Positions 37,151-47,600 of a DNA stretch of 64,000 nt are shown in pieces. Position 1 is the first letter of the stretch. The number at the start of each line of letters is the position of its first letter. The notes beneath the pieces were generated by a model that saw only the letters and a list, made by a program, of their open reading frames with translations, had not been told where the DNA came from and did not search any database. A program made the position numbers and the translations under genes. The DNA is from JAEXOD01 sp963663265 (GTDB lineage: Bacteria; Bacteroidota; Ignavibacteria; Ignavibacteriales; Melioribacteraceae): positions 310,001-374,000 of the forward strand of contig CAXXXM010000001.1 in the NCBI GenBank assembly GCA_963663265.2. Direction: 5' to 3'.

Positions 37151-37792
37151 TTGTATTTAGTAGAAAATATACTAAGAAATAAATTGACTTTAAATTTTTT
37201 AACCCTTATGTTTGTAGTAACTATACAAGGGTATAACTTGGCATTAATTAAAGAGATAGCAACAATTCAATCGGGAGTATTCCTAAAGCCCGATAAATTT
37301 GGTAATGCGGTTTATCTTCAGCTAAACAACTACGATTATAACGGAAATTTAGCAAATAACCTTCAACCGAACATTTATATCACTCCAAAGCAATCTCGAC
37401 ATTTGCTACAAACTGGTGATCTTCTTTTTGCAGCAAAGGGGAATTATAACTTTGCCGTAGTATATAATGGTAAATATATAAATGCTGTTGCCTCATCATC
37501 ATTTTTTGTATTGCGATGTAAACATATCATTCTCCCGGAATACTTGGCATGGTTCTTAAATCATAACAGAAATCAAAAAATACTTAAAATCGAAGCAAAA
37601 GGATCATCTATTCCATCTATAACAAAAGAGCATCTTGGAAATTTGGATATTAACCCCATAGATATTAATTTACAAAAGGGAATAATTCAGCTTGATCTTT
37701 TGCAAAAAAAAGAAACACTAATTGTTAATGCTATTAACCAATTAAAAAATCAATTTTTAGAAGAACGAATTTTTAATAAAATTAAAATATAA
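37151..37792 (+). CDS. Single-domain HsdS-like DNA-specificity protein
   Basis: Resembles one half of a type I specificity subunit: one target-recognition domain (IATIQSGVFLKPDKFGNAVYLQ through SFFVLRCKHIILPEYLAWFLN to SIPSITKEHLGNLDI) followed by one helix (IIQLDLLQKKETLIVNAI). 213 residues from a TTG start at 37151; ATG 37208 or TTG 37238 are alternatives, and the first 25 residues do not look like HsdS. It ends 4 nt before hsdM. A full-length hsdS lies further on, so this may be an alternative or accessory specificity factor, or a decayed half gene. Confidence 0.65.
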   Translation: MYLVENILRNKLTLNFLTLMFVVTIQGYNLALIKEIATIQSGVFLKPDKFGNAVYLQLNNYDYNGNLANNLQPNIYITPKQSRHLLQTGDLLFAAKGNYNFAVVYNGKYINAVASSSFFVLRCKHIILPEYLAWFLNHNRNQKILKIEAKGSSIPSITKEHLGNLDINPIDINLQKGIIQLDLLQKKETLIVNAINQLKNQFLEERIFNKIKI

Positions 37793-37796
37793 AATT

Positions 37797-39329
37797 ATGG
37801 AAAACCATATTACACAAAGAGAAATTAATAATATTGTTTGGAAAGCCTGCGATACTTTTAGGGGCGTAATTGATCCAAGCCAGTACAAAGATTACATTTT
37901 AACAATGTTATTTCTAAAATATATTAGCGATATTCACCGCGAAAAATATCAAGAATATTTGGCTAAATATAATAACAATAAAGAACGTGCTGAAATATCA
38001 TTAAAGAAAGAAAGATTTGTTATTCCCGAAAACTGCACTTTCGATTATCTATATAAAAATCGTAACGCTGCAAATATTGGCGAACTTATAAACCAAGCAC
38101 TTAACGGTTTGCAGGATAGTAACCGCGAAAAATTTACAGGTGAAGACGGTTCTGAAATTTTTAGAAACATCGATTTTAACTCAAGCAATCTTGGCGATAT
38201 TAAAGATAAAAACACTCGACTTAAAAACTTACTAATAGATTTTAGTGATCCTAAACTCGATTTAAGTCCAAAACATTTGGAAGGTACCGATATTATTGGT
38301 GATGCTTACGAGTTTTTAATTGCTAACTTTGCTTCGGATGCCGGTAAAAAAGCAGGCGAATTTTACACCCCAAGCGAAGTTTCTACACTTTTAGCAAAAC
38401 TTACCAAATCCAAACCGGGTGCCCGCATTTGCGATCCAACTTGCGGATCAGGTTCACTACTTATTAAGGCGGCTAAAGAGATCGGTAGTATTAATTTTGC
38501 TTTATATGGACAGGAAGCCAACGGTTCTACTTGGGCTTTGGCTGTTATGAATATGCTTTTACATGGATTTGATTCCGCTAAAATAAGATGGGGCGATACT
38601 ATTCGCAACCCCAAACTTAAAGAAGGGGATTCATTGATGAAGTTTGATACTGTGGTTGCTAATCCTCCTTTTAGCTTGGATAAATGGGGGGCGGATTTTG
38701 CCGAAAGCGACCCTCATAATCGTTTTTGGCGTGGTATTCCTCCTAAAAGTAAAGGGGATTGGGCTTTTATTTCGCACATGATAGAGATTGCTTACGAAGG
38801 TAAAGGAAAAGTTGGGGTTGTTGTTCCTCATGGCGTTTTATTCCGCGGTGCTTCTGAAGGAAAAATACGACAAAAAACTATTGAAGAAAATTTAATTGAA
38901 GCAGTAATCGGACTCCCCGCAAACCTCTTTTTTGGTACTGGTATTCCCGCTGCTATCTTAATTTTTAATAAAGGAAAAGAAAAAAACTCAAACATCCTTT
39001 TTATTGATGCAAGTCGTAATTTTGAAGCAGGCAAAAACCAAAACAAACTTAGACCTGAAGATATTGAGCATATTGTTAATACATATCAAAAGTTTAATTC
39101 CGGCAAATTAAAAACTGGAGTTGTGGAAGATAAATATTCTTATGTTGCAACTTTTGATGAAGTAAAAGAAAACGATTTTAACTTAAACATTCCTCGTTAT
39201 GTTGATACTTATGAAGAAGAAGAACAAATAGATTATAAAGAAGTTCAGAAAAAAATTGACATACTTGAAGAAGAACTTGCTAAAGTTAGAAAAGAAATGA
39301 AAGACTGTTTAATTAAATATGGGTTGTAA
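37797..39329 (+). CDS. hsdM: Type I restriction-modification methyltransferase subunit HsdM
   Basis: N6-adenine DNA methyltransferase of a type I system; with HsdS it marks the target and with HsdR it makes the restriction complex. The N-terminal helical HsdM domain (IVWKACDTFRGVIDPSQYKDYIL) precedes the SAM motif DPTCGSGS (residues 213-220) and catalytic NPPF (289-292). The C-terminal coiled coil (VQKKIDILEEELAKVRKEM) is expected to bind HsdS. 510 residues. rhuM overlaps its last codons. Confidence 0.95.
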   Translation: MENHITQREINNIVWKACDTFRGVIDPSQYKDYILTMLFLKYISDIHREKYQEYLAKYNNNKERAEISLKKERFVIPENCTFDYLYKNRNAANIGELINQALNGLQDSNREKFTGEDGSEIFRNIDFNSSNLGDIKDKNTRLKNLLIDFSDPKLDLSPKHLEGTDIIGDAYEFLIANFASDAGKKAGEFYTPSEVSTLLAKLTKSKPGARICDPTCGSGSLLIKAAKEIGSINFALYGQEANGSTWALAVMNMLLHGFDSAKIRWGDTIRNPKLKEGDSLMKFDTVVANPPFSLDKWGADFAESDPHNRFWRGIPPKSKGDWAFISHMIEIAYEGKGKVGVVVPHGVLFRGASEGKIRQKTIEENLIEAVIGLPANLFFGTGIPAAILIFNKGKEKNSNILFIDASRNFEAGKNQNKLRPEDIEHIVNTYQKFNSGKLKTGVVEDKYSYVATFDEVKENDFNLNIPRYVDTYEEEEQIDYKEVQKKIDILEEELAKVRKEMKDCLIKYGL

Positions 39330-40341
39330 TATGGAAGCGTTTGAGATTTTATTATATTCAACTCCTGAAGACAAAGCTAAAATAGAAGTTTATTTTGAAG
39401 GTGATACTTTTTGGCTTTCTCAAAAAAAGATGGCTGAGTTGTTTAATGTTGATGTTAGAACAATAAACGAACACTTAGAAAATATATTTAGTAGTGGCGA
39501 ACTTCTTTCAGATTCAACTATCCGGAAATTCCGGATAGTTCAAAAAGAAGGCACTCGAGATGTTGGACGTGATGTTTCTTTTTATAACCTCGATGCTATT
39601 ATTGCTGTAGGTTACCGTGTAAACTCCAAAGAAGCTACTTTGTTTAGAATTTGGGCAACTAATACTTTGCGCGAATTTGTTATTAAAGGTTTTGTGCTTG
39701 ATGACGAACGTTTGAAAAATGGCAAAAAAATTGGCAAAGATTATTTTGATGAATTACTTGAACGTATTAGAGAAATTAGAGCAAGCGAGCGTAGATTTTA
39801 TCAAAAAATTACCGATATTTACTCTGAATGTAGTATTGATTATAATCCAAAAGACGAATTAACAAGATCTTTTTACAAAACTGTTCAAAATAAACTGCAT
39901 TGGGCTATAACTGGTAAAACCGCTGCCGAACTTATTGCCGAAAGAGCTGATTCTTCAAACACTAATATGGGCTTAACTAATTGGAAAAATGCACCAAATG
40001 GCAAAATACTTAAATCTGATGTTTCTGTTGCTAAAAATTATTTGTCCGAAGATGAATTAAACAAACTTAACAGAGTTGTAACAATGTATTTAGATTACGC
40101 TGAAAATCAAGCTGCTAAAGGTATACCTATGAAAATGAAAGATTGGATTGCTAAATTAGATGCCTTTTTGCAGTTTAATGATTATTCAGTATTAAAAGAT
40201 GGTGGAAATATCTCTCACGATAATGCCGCTGCTTTAGCTGAAGCTGAATACTTAAAATTTAGAGTTATACAAGATAAAAATTATGAAAGTGATTTTGATA
40301 AAATGGTTAAAAATATTCTAAATAAAAATGCCGGAGTGTAG
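39319..40341 (+). CDS. RhuM family protein
   Basis: Virulence-protein RhuM family, found often inside type I restriction loci; its biochemical role is unknown. The segment IEVYFEGDTFWLSQKKMAELFNV is a likely winged-helix DNA-binding region (residues about 17-45), followed by the diagnostic STIRKFRIVQKEGTRDVGRDVSFYNLDAIIAVGYRVNS. The C-terminal half is helical, RhuM-type. 340 residues; ATG 39319 (11-nt overlap with hsdM) or ATG 39331. It also overlaps the start of hsdS by 14 nt. A perfect 25-bp palindrome lies in its coding sequence at 39516-39540. Confidence 0.87.
   Translation: MGCNMEAFEILLYSTPEDKAKIEVYFEGDTFWLSQKKMAELFNVDVRTINEHLENIFSSGELLSDSTIRKFRIVQKEGTRDVGRDVSFYNLDAIIAVGYRVNSKEATLFRIWATNTLREFVIKGFVLDDERLKNGKKIGKDYFDELLERIREIRASERRFYQKITDIYSECSIDYNPKDELTRSFYKTVQNKLHWAITGKTAAELIAERADSSNTNMGLTNWKNAPNGKILKSDVSVAKNYLSEDELNKLNRVVTMYLDYAENQAAKGIPMKMKDWIAKLDAFLQFNDYSVLKDGGNISHDNAAALAEAEYLKFRVIQDKNYESDFDKMVKNILNKNAGV
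39516..39540. promoter_or_regulatory. Perfect 25-bp palindrome inside rhuM
   Basis: AACTATCCGGAA (39516-39527), one central A, TTCCGGATAGTT (39529-39540). It encodes the conserved STIRKFRIV segment. It could be an operator, a cruciform or a chance product of conserved codons. Confidence 0.5.
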
Positions 40342-41533
40342 TTTGTTGAAGAATAATCCTGATTATAAACTTACTCCTTTAGGTTATATTCCTGTTGATT
40401 GGAAAATCTATGATTTTGGAGAAGTAGCTTCAAGACTCAATATCCATTACGTCCCTAAACCTGATGACAAGAATATTAAGTGTATTGAGTTGGAGCATTT
40501 AAGCCAGGTAACAGGGAAATTATTAGGTTTTGTGAATGCTGGTGAACAAAAAAGTACAAAAAATGTTTTTAATAAAGGAAATATATTATTTGGTAAACTC
40601 CGTCCATATTTAAGAAAATATTGGCTTGCTAATTTTGACGGGGTATGTTCCTCAGAAATTTGGGTGCTATATTGTGAAGAAAAGTACTTGATAAATACTT
40701 ATTTGTATTACTTAGTTCAAACAAACCAATTTATCAAAACGGCTAATACTACTTCTGGAACAAAAATGCCCAGAGCAGATTGGGATTATGTAGCTTTAAC
40801 TCCATTTCCTCTTCCACCCCTCCAAGAGCAAAAAAGTATTGCCCAACTACTTTCCGTTTGGGATAACGCAATTGAAAAAACGGAACAACTCCTTAAACTT
40901 AAAGAAGATTACAAAAAAGGCTTAATGCAGCAACTTTTAACAGGCAAAAAACGCCTTAAAGGGTTTAGTGGGGAATGGAAAGAAGTTAAGTTGGGGAAAA
41001 TATTTACAGAAAGAAATGAAACAAATTTTCCTTCATTAACGCTATTATCACTTGGGGCAATTGGTATTTACCCACAAAGTGAATCAATAAAAAAGGATAC
41101 TTCAAATGATGATAAGTCAAAGTATTTGAGAATAATGCCTGGTGATATTGGTTATAATACAATGAGACTTTGGCAAGGGCGATGTGCTTTTTCAGAAGTT
41201 GAAGGAATTTTAAGCCCAGCGTATACAGTAATAATACCTAACAAGTATGCATATGGTAAATATTTTGCTTACTTATTTAAACTTCATAGTATAATTGGAT
41301 TGTTCTTTAGATATTCTCAGGGGCTTGTTGATGATACTTTAAATTGTAAGTTCCATCATTTTGCTCAAATACATATTGAAATTCCAACATTTCAAGAGCA
41401 AACCGCCATAGTAGAAGTATTGGAAAAAGCAGATAAAGAAATAGAAATAATAAAAAAAGAAATAGAAGCACTAAAAGAACAAAAAAAAGGTTTAATGCAA
41501 ATATTATTAACAGGAAAAGTAAGATTAAAATAA
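40328..41533 (+). CDS. hsdS: Type I restriction specificity subunit HsdS (two TRDs)
   Basis: Full-length specificity subunit that recognises the bipartite target. Two target-recognition domains, about residues 15-170 and 215-370, each followed by a conserved coiled coil. The two spacer helices share the motif KKGLMQ(Q/I)LLTGK(K/V)RLK, the expected internal repeat. 401 residues is normal. Starts 14 nt before the end of rhuM. A gap of 82 nt separates it from the RT-nitrilase gene. Confidence 0.93.
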   Translation: MPECSLLKNNPDYKLTPLGYIPVDWKIYDFGEVASRLNIHYVPKPDDKNIKCIELEHLSQVTGKLLGFVNAGEQKSTKNVFNKGNILFGKLRPYLRKYWLANFDGVCSSEIWVLYCEEKYLINTYLYYLVQTNQFIKTANTTSGTKMPRADWDYVALTPFPLPPLQEQKSIAQLLSVWDNAIEKTEQLLKLKEDYKKGLMQQLLTGKKRLKGFSGEWKEVKLGKIFTERNETNFPSLTLLSLGAIGIYPQSESIKKDTSNDDKSKYLRIMPGDIGYNTMRLWQGRCAFSEVEGILSPAYTVIIPNKYAYGKYFAYLFKLHSIIGLFFRYSQGLVDDTLNCKFHHFAQIHIEIPTFQEQTAIVEVLEKADKEIEIIKKEIEALKEQKKGLMQILLTGKVRLK

Positions 41534-41615
41534 ACTAAAAAATAAATAACCCCCTTAAAAAGCAAATAAGGTTTGTGCAGGCTGATAAAGGGAAAAATGG
41601 AAATATGAGGAATTT

Positions 41616-44603
41616 ATGATTTATATTACTTCTTATGACGAAATTCTAAAAACTATTAAAGTTGCTTATGGAAAATTAAAAAGCGATGTTTATTATGACA
41701 ATTATAATCTATTTCTTAGAGAAGAATTAGCTAAATTCGATAGTGCTGTGGATTTTGACAATAAATTATTATCATTAGCAAAAAGCCTCTATGATAGTTT
41801 TGAGCAAAAGAAAACAGATGACTATTTAAAAGAGCTTTTTAATAAAATAGATTATATTATACTTCCTAAAAATATTAATTCGCAAACTAAAGAAAAAATC
41901 GAAGATGATGAACCTAACTATTTGACAAATACAACTAACGCTAAAATAGAAGTAGATAGTGTAAAGTTTTTATTTCGTGGTCCAATCGAATTATATATTG
42001 TTTCAGTTTTATGGATTATGGAAAATGTTACTACATTAAACATGTTTATTTCGCCTGATAGTTATGCTAATCAAGTTAATATTGATTCTGATAATAATAA
42101 TTTTAGTCAATCAAAGTATTTATTTGTTCCTTACTTTAAGAAATATCAAGAATGGCGTGATAGAGGTATTAAAGAGGCAAAGTACTTAATTGACAATCAA
42201 AATAATGCATTGATGGTAACATTTGATATTAAAGATTTTTTCCATTCTTGCACAATAAACTTTGAAGAATTAAAAAAAGACTTAAACCAAGAAAAGGTTT
42301 TCAGCTATACCGATATTTTATTAGAAATTTATAATGCGTATACAAAAAAAATTAGAGCCTTTTATAATATAGATACTAATATTGACGAATATCTCCCAAT
42401 TCTTCCGATAGGCTTACCATCATCTGGGCTCATAGCAAACTGGTATTTAAGAGACCTTGATGAAGATTTAAAAGCTTGTTTTAATCCTATTTATTATGGC
42501 AGGTATGTTGATGATATTTTCATTGTCCTTAGTAATGTAACTCCACAATATAATACCGATAATAATTCCACGCATTCCAAAATACTAAATTGGTTGGATA
42601 ATAAGTATTTTAAATCATCAAAATTTCTGAAGTTAGATGATGATATAATTAAGATAAATGATAAAAAGTATAAAAATTTACTATTTAATAAAGACAAAAT
42701 CAAAATTTTTTACATTGATGCTAAATGGCCTCATGCAATACTTAATAAATTTATTACAAAGATAAGAGAAAATAGCAGTGCTTTCTGGTTCCTTCCAGAT
42801 GAAGATGACTTAAAAGATATTCTGGATGATAAAGCTTACGAAATTGAGTATGTTGATTCAATAAACAAATTACGTGGTGTAAGTGAAGTTAAAGGGAGTA
42901 AGTTTTGGGCGGCAATATTTTTAGCAAGAAGGCTTAAATTAGCTGTTCTACAAGGGGATAAATTAGATAAAAGATTAAAAGATGAAATTTTTCGCTTTTT
43001 TAAGGGATCAGGTATAATCGAATATTTCTCATTATGGGAGAAAGTATTTACTTATTTTATTCTAACAAGTGACTTTGAGAGTATAAAAAAATTATATAAA
43101 ATTATTAAAGAAGCTATAGATAGTATTTCAAACAGTCCTGATTTGAACAACTATACTAAAAAAATTCAGGAAAATTTGAAAATTGTATTAAACATTTGTG
43201 TAGCTTTATCGTTTTCGTTTGATCCGCAAAAAACTAATAAATTAAAAAAATCAATAATATTTGAAGAATCTGAAATTGCTGAAATAAATAATGTAATTAA
43301 ATCTTTACGAACTTCATTATTGATTAGGCATAGTTATCTTCCAATTACATCGATAATTCTTTCTAAATATTACCATAATCCAACTAATAGTTTGTTAAAA
43401 AAAGATTTTTATAATTATTTAAACAATGTAGAAAGCAAGGATAAGTGTTTGGATTTTTACAATTATTTACAAGATAATTCTTATAAGATTCCTAGATGGA
43501 TTAACTTGGATGAAATTTGTATGCTAAAATTTTTATCTGAAGTAAGTAAATTTAATGAAAATAGTAATGGGCTACTATTCGGATGCAAGTATTCCAATAA
43601 TGAAGGAGAAAGTTATTTTGAGTCTTGTATGGATTTATTTTATCAATTAAATGGAATAGAAAATAAAATAAATGTAGATTCAAAAGTAACACAAATGCCA
43701 AATGAAAAGAATCCAGAAATTCTAATACATGAACTTAACCTTATTTCAAATTATGAAAGCACCAGACTAAAAATTGGGTTATCAAATATTAAGGTGAAAA
43801 TTGACGAATTAGAAGCAGCAATTGAAAATAAATATAATCCTAAAAGTAGTATCAATCTTCGTCATATCAATTTAATTAATGATGCTGAAAAAGAAAAACT
43901 TGATCTTTTAATTCTACCGGAAACATCAGTTCCCCTTGCATGGGTTTCTACATATGTTGAGGAAGCACGTAGGAAGCAAAGAGCTTTTATCTTTGGAATA
44001 GAATATTTTACTATTAATAAGTACTGCTTCAATTTTTCATTTGCCGTATTGCCAATGAAGCTTGGTGGGCGGAATGAAGCATTCCTAATACCGCGATTGA
44101 AAAATCATTATGCACCATTGGAAATATCAAGTATTAAAAAATTAGGTATTAAGATTCCTATTTTACCCTTTAGTAAGTATCATTTAATAACATGGAAAAA
44201 TCTTACGTTCACGATATATAATTGTTATGAACTAGCTGATATAGTTCATAGGTCATTATTTCGATCACAATTAGACATTTTGTTTGCAATTGAAAATAAC
44301 CAGGATGTGAATTATTTTAATAACATCGCAGAATCAACCACTAGAGATTTGCATTGTTATTTTGTTCAAGCAAATACTTCTAATTATGGTGATACTCGAA
44401 TTGTCGAACCCAAAGAAACACATCTTATGAATCCACTACGTGTTAAGGGAGGAAATAATGATGTTATTCTAACTTATGAATTAGATATTGAGAAACTGAG
44501 AAATTATCAAAAGCTTAGATTACCTTATTCATTAAATAATAAAGAATTCAAACCCGTTCCTCCAGGTTTTGTACATGAAGAGGTTGATAAAAGAGGGAAA
44601 TAA
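41616..44603 (+). CDS. Reverse transcriptase-nitrilase fusion (DRT1/UG1-like defence protein)
   Basis: Single protein of 995 residues joining a UG/Abi-type reverse transcriptase to a C-terminal carbon-nitrogen hydrolase. RT motifs: A with D204 in VTFDIKDFFHSC, B GLPSSGLIANWYLRD, and C with YVDD at 297-300 (YYGRYVDDIFIV). A helical region follows (about 450-700). The nitrilase triad is intact: E769 in LLILPETSVP, K829 in RLKNHYAP and C870 in IYNCYELAD. This architecture is that of defence-associated RT type 1 (UG1); UG5 members also carry nitrilase, so the class is inferred. GAGG precedes the ATG. The gene sits between hsdS and hsdR (3-nt gap to hsdR), unusual for a system known to act alone. 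Confidence 0.88.
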   Translation: MIYITSYDEILKTIKVAYGKLKSDVYYDNYNLFLREELAKFDSAVDFDNKLLSLAKSLYDSFEQKKTDDYLKELFNKIDYIILPKNINSQTKEKIEDDEPNYLTNTTNAKIEVDSVKFLFRGPIELYIVSVLWIMENVTTLNMFISPDSYANQVNIDSDNNNFSQSKYLFVPYFKKYQEWRDRGIKEAKYLIDNQNNALMVTFDIKDFFHSCTINFEELKKDLNQEKVFSYTDILLEIYNAYTKKIRAFYNIDTNIDEYLPILPIGLPSSGLIANWYLRDLDEDLKACFNPIYYGRYVDDIFIVLSNVTPQYNTDNNSTHSKILNWLDNKYFKSSKFLKLDDDIIKINDKKYKNLLFNKDKIKIFYIDAKWPHAILNKFITKIRENSSAFWFLPDEDDLKDILDDKAYEIEYVDSINKLRGVSEVKGSKFWAAIFLARRLKLAVLQGDKLDKRLKDEIFRFFKGSGIIEYFSLWEKVFTYFILTSDFESIKKLYKIIKEAIDSISNSPDLNNYTKKIQENLKIVLNICVALSFSFDPQKTNKLKKSIIFEESEIAEINNVIKSLRTSLLIRHSYLPITSIILSKYYHNPTNSLLKKDFYNYLNNVESKDKCLDFYNYLQDNSYKIPRWINLDEICMLKFLSEVSKFNENSNGLLFGCKYSNNEGESYFESCMDLFYQLNGIENKINVDSKVTQMPNEKNPEILIHELNLISNYESTRLKIGLSNIKVKIDELEAAIENKYNPKSSINLRHINLINDAEKEKLDLLILPETSVPLAWVSTYVEEARRKQRAFIFGIEYFTINKYCFNFSFAVLPMKLGGRNEAFLIPRLKNHYAPLEISSIKKLGIKIPILPFSKYHLITWKNLTFTIYNCYELADIVHRSLFRSQLDILFAIENNQDVNYFNNIAESTTRDLHCYFVQANTSNYGDTRIVEPKETHLMNPLRVKGGNNDVILTYELDIEKLRNYQKLRLPYSLNNKEFKPVPPGFVHEEVDKRGK

Positions 44604-44606
44604 TAA

Positions 44607-47600
44607 ATGCAAACACCAAGTTTTAAAGAAGATCATATAAGCCAAATTCCTGCATTGCAGATGCTTATTAAATTGGGATATAAGTATATTTCACCCGATG
44701 AGGCTTTAAAAGAAAGGAACGGAACTTCTAACGTTTTGCTCGAAAACATATTGCGAGTTCAATTACCAAAATTTAACTCAATTAAATATGGGAACGAGTT
44801 TTACGATTTTTCATCTTCAAATATAGAACTTGCCATAAGAGACCTTAAAACTATTCAATTTAACAATGGTTACATTGAGGCTTGTAAAAAAACATACAAT
44901 CTTTTAATGCTTGGCAAATCGGTTGTTCAGTCCATAAATGGGGATAAAAAAAGTTACGATATAAAATTTATTGATTGGGAAAACTTAAACAATAATGTTT
45001 TTCACGTTACAGAAGAATTTAACGTAAAACGTATGGGGAGTAACGATCATTACCGCCCGGATTTAGTTTTGTTTATAAATGGAATACCTGTTTCGGTTAT
45101 TGAATGTAAACGCCCTGATATTAAAGACCCGATTAAACAGGCAATATCGCAACAGTTGCGTAATCAGCAAGATAACGGAATTAGAAATTTATTCGTTTAT
45201 TCTCAACTTCTACTGGTTACATCTGTTAATGATGTAAAATATGGTACCAATGCTACAACCGAAGAATTTTGGAGCTATTGGAAAGAAAAATTTCAATCGA
45301 AAAGTGATGAGGAATTATTTAACACTTATCTTTATGAAATTAAGAACAAACTCCTTGCCGAATCTGAAAAAAACGAACTGTTTGCTGAAAGATACCGCTA
45401 TGTAAAAAACTATTTTGACTTACTGGAAAAAGAACCATTAACACCAACGGAACAGGATAAATATCTATACTGTTTATGTCGTCCCGAAAGAATACTTGAT
45501 TTTATTCAAAACTTTATAGCATTTGAACTAAATGTAAAAAAAATTGCACGCTATCCACAATATTTTGCAGTAAAAAAAATAATGGAGCGTATAAAAACCT
45601 TTAAAAACGGTGCAAGACAAGGGGGCGTTGTTTGGCACACTCAAGGGAGTGGCAAAAGTTTAACTATGGTTTGGCTTGCTCAGGCAATTGCCTCAGATAA
45701 ATCTATTCTAAATCCCAAAATAATTTTGGTTACTGATAGAGTTGATTTAGATGCACAAATTAAAGGGAATTTTAAAAAATGTGGCAAAAATGTTATTAAC
45801 GCCACAACAGGTAAAGAATTAGTTAGTTTAATTGAAAGTGCAAGCGATGCTGTTATAACAACTATTATTAATAAATTTGAAACGGGCTTAAAACAGGCAA
45901 AAAAAACATTTACATCGTCCGATATATTTGTTTTGGTTGATGAAGGACATCGCACACAATACGGCGAGTTTAATATTGAAATGATGAAAGCTTTACCTAA
46001 TGCTTGTTTTATTGCTTTTACGGGAACACCTTTATTAAAAAAAGAAAAAAACACCGCTTCAAAATTCGGAGGAATTATTGACGCTTATACCGTTGATATG
46101 GCGGTTGATGATAAAGCGGTAGTTCCTTTATTATATGAAGGAAGGCTTGCATTTCAAAATGTAAACGAATCTGCAATTGATAATCATTTTTTGAAAATTT
46201 CGGAACCCCTTAATGATTATCAAAAAGCTGATTTAAAAAAGAAATTCAGTAATAAAAACCAGTTAAATATTGCAGATAATAAGGTATATGAAATAGCAAG
46301 GGATATAAGTTATCATTTTAGAGATACTTGGCAGGGGACAGGATTTAAAGGACAGCTTGTCTGCCAAAGCAAAGCCGCCGCAGTATTATATAAAAAATAC
46401 TTGGATGAAATTAGTTTGGTAACTTCCGAAGTTTTAATTTCTCCGCCCGATGATAGAGAAGGAGAAAATACTGCTTATAAACAAATGGATGAACCGATTA
46501 AAGCCTTTTGGAAACAAATGATGGATCAACATGGCAATCCGAAAACTTATGAATCCACAATTATAAATAATTTTAAGGGTGAATCTGCACCTGATATTAT
46601 TATTGTAGTTGATAAACTTTTAACAGGCTTTGATGCACCTCGTAATATTGTCCTTTATATAACTCGTAATTTGCAAGATCATACATTATTGCAGGCAATT
46701 GCCCGTGTAAATAGAGTTTTTCCGGGTAAAGAATTTGGTTACATTATTGATTATTATGGCGTTATTGCCGCTTTGGATACAGCATTGGAACAATATTCGT
46801 TACTAAACGGATATGATTATGATGACCTTACCGGAGCTGTTACTTTTGTTGATGATGAAATTAAAAAACTTCCTCAAAAACATTCTGAATTATGGGACAT
46901 ATTCAAAACAATAAAAAATAAATATGATGAACCCGCTTATGAGGAACATTTAAGAGATGAAGCTATACGAACAATGTTTTATCAAAAACTTTCGGCTTAT
47001 AGTCATGCCTTAAAATTAGCTTTATCTACTCTTAAATTTAGAAAAGAAGCAGACGAAAAAGAAATTGAACGATATAAAATAGATTTAGCATTTTTTCAAA
47101 AAATCAGGTATTCGGTAAGCAGAAGGTTTTCCGATGTTGTTGATTACTCAAAATATGAAAAACAGATTCAAACTTTAATTGATAAACATATAACTACCGA
47201 AAAAATTGAACCGATAACTGAACTGGTAAATATTTTTGATAAAGAGAAATTTTTACAAGAAGTTGAAAAAGTAGTTGGTACTGCTGCCCGTGCCGATACT
47301 ATTGCTTCGCGTACTGCCAAACACATATCTGAAAATATGGAAGATGATCCTGCTTTTTATAAAAAGTTTTCGCAAATGCTAAAAGATGCCATTAAAGAAT
47401 TTGTTGAACAAAGGATTTCTGAAGTTGAATATCTAAGAAGAGTTACTTCCATAATGGAAAATACTTTAACTCATACCGATAAAGATATTCCTGCTAAATT
47501 AGCTGACAAAGATGTTGCAAAAGCGTTTTATGGGTTGGTTGTTGAATATTATACTGACCAATTGGAAAACATTAGCAATAATAAAGAAATAGTTGTAGAT

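Noticed and set aside
37151..37792. hsdS pseudogene fragment
   Set aside because: It has an intact frame of 213 codons ending 4 nt before hsdM, and no remaining second TRD nearby; I keep it as a gene but with lower confidence.
41616..44603. Retron or group II intron reverse transcriptase
   Set aside because: YVDD is shared by these, but no msr/msd-like RNA, maturase, HNH or intron structure is seen; the C-terminal half is a nitrilase with an intact triad.
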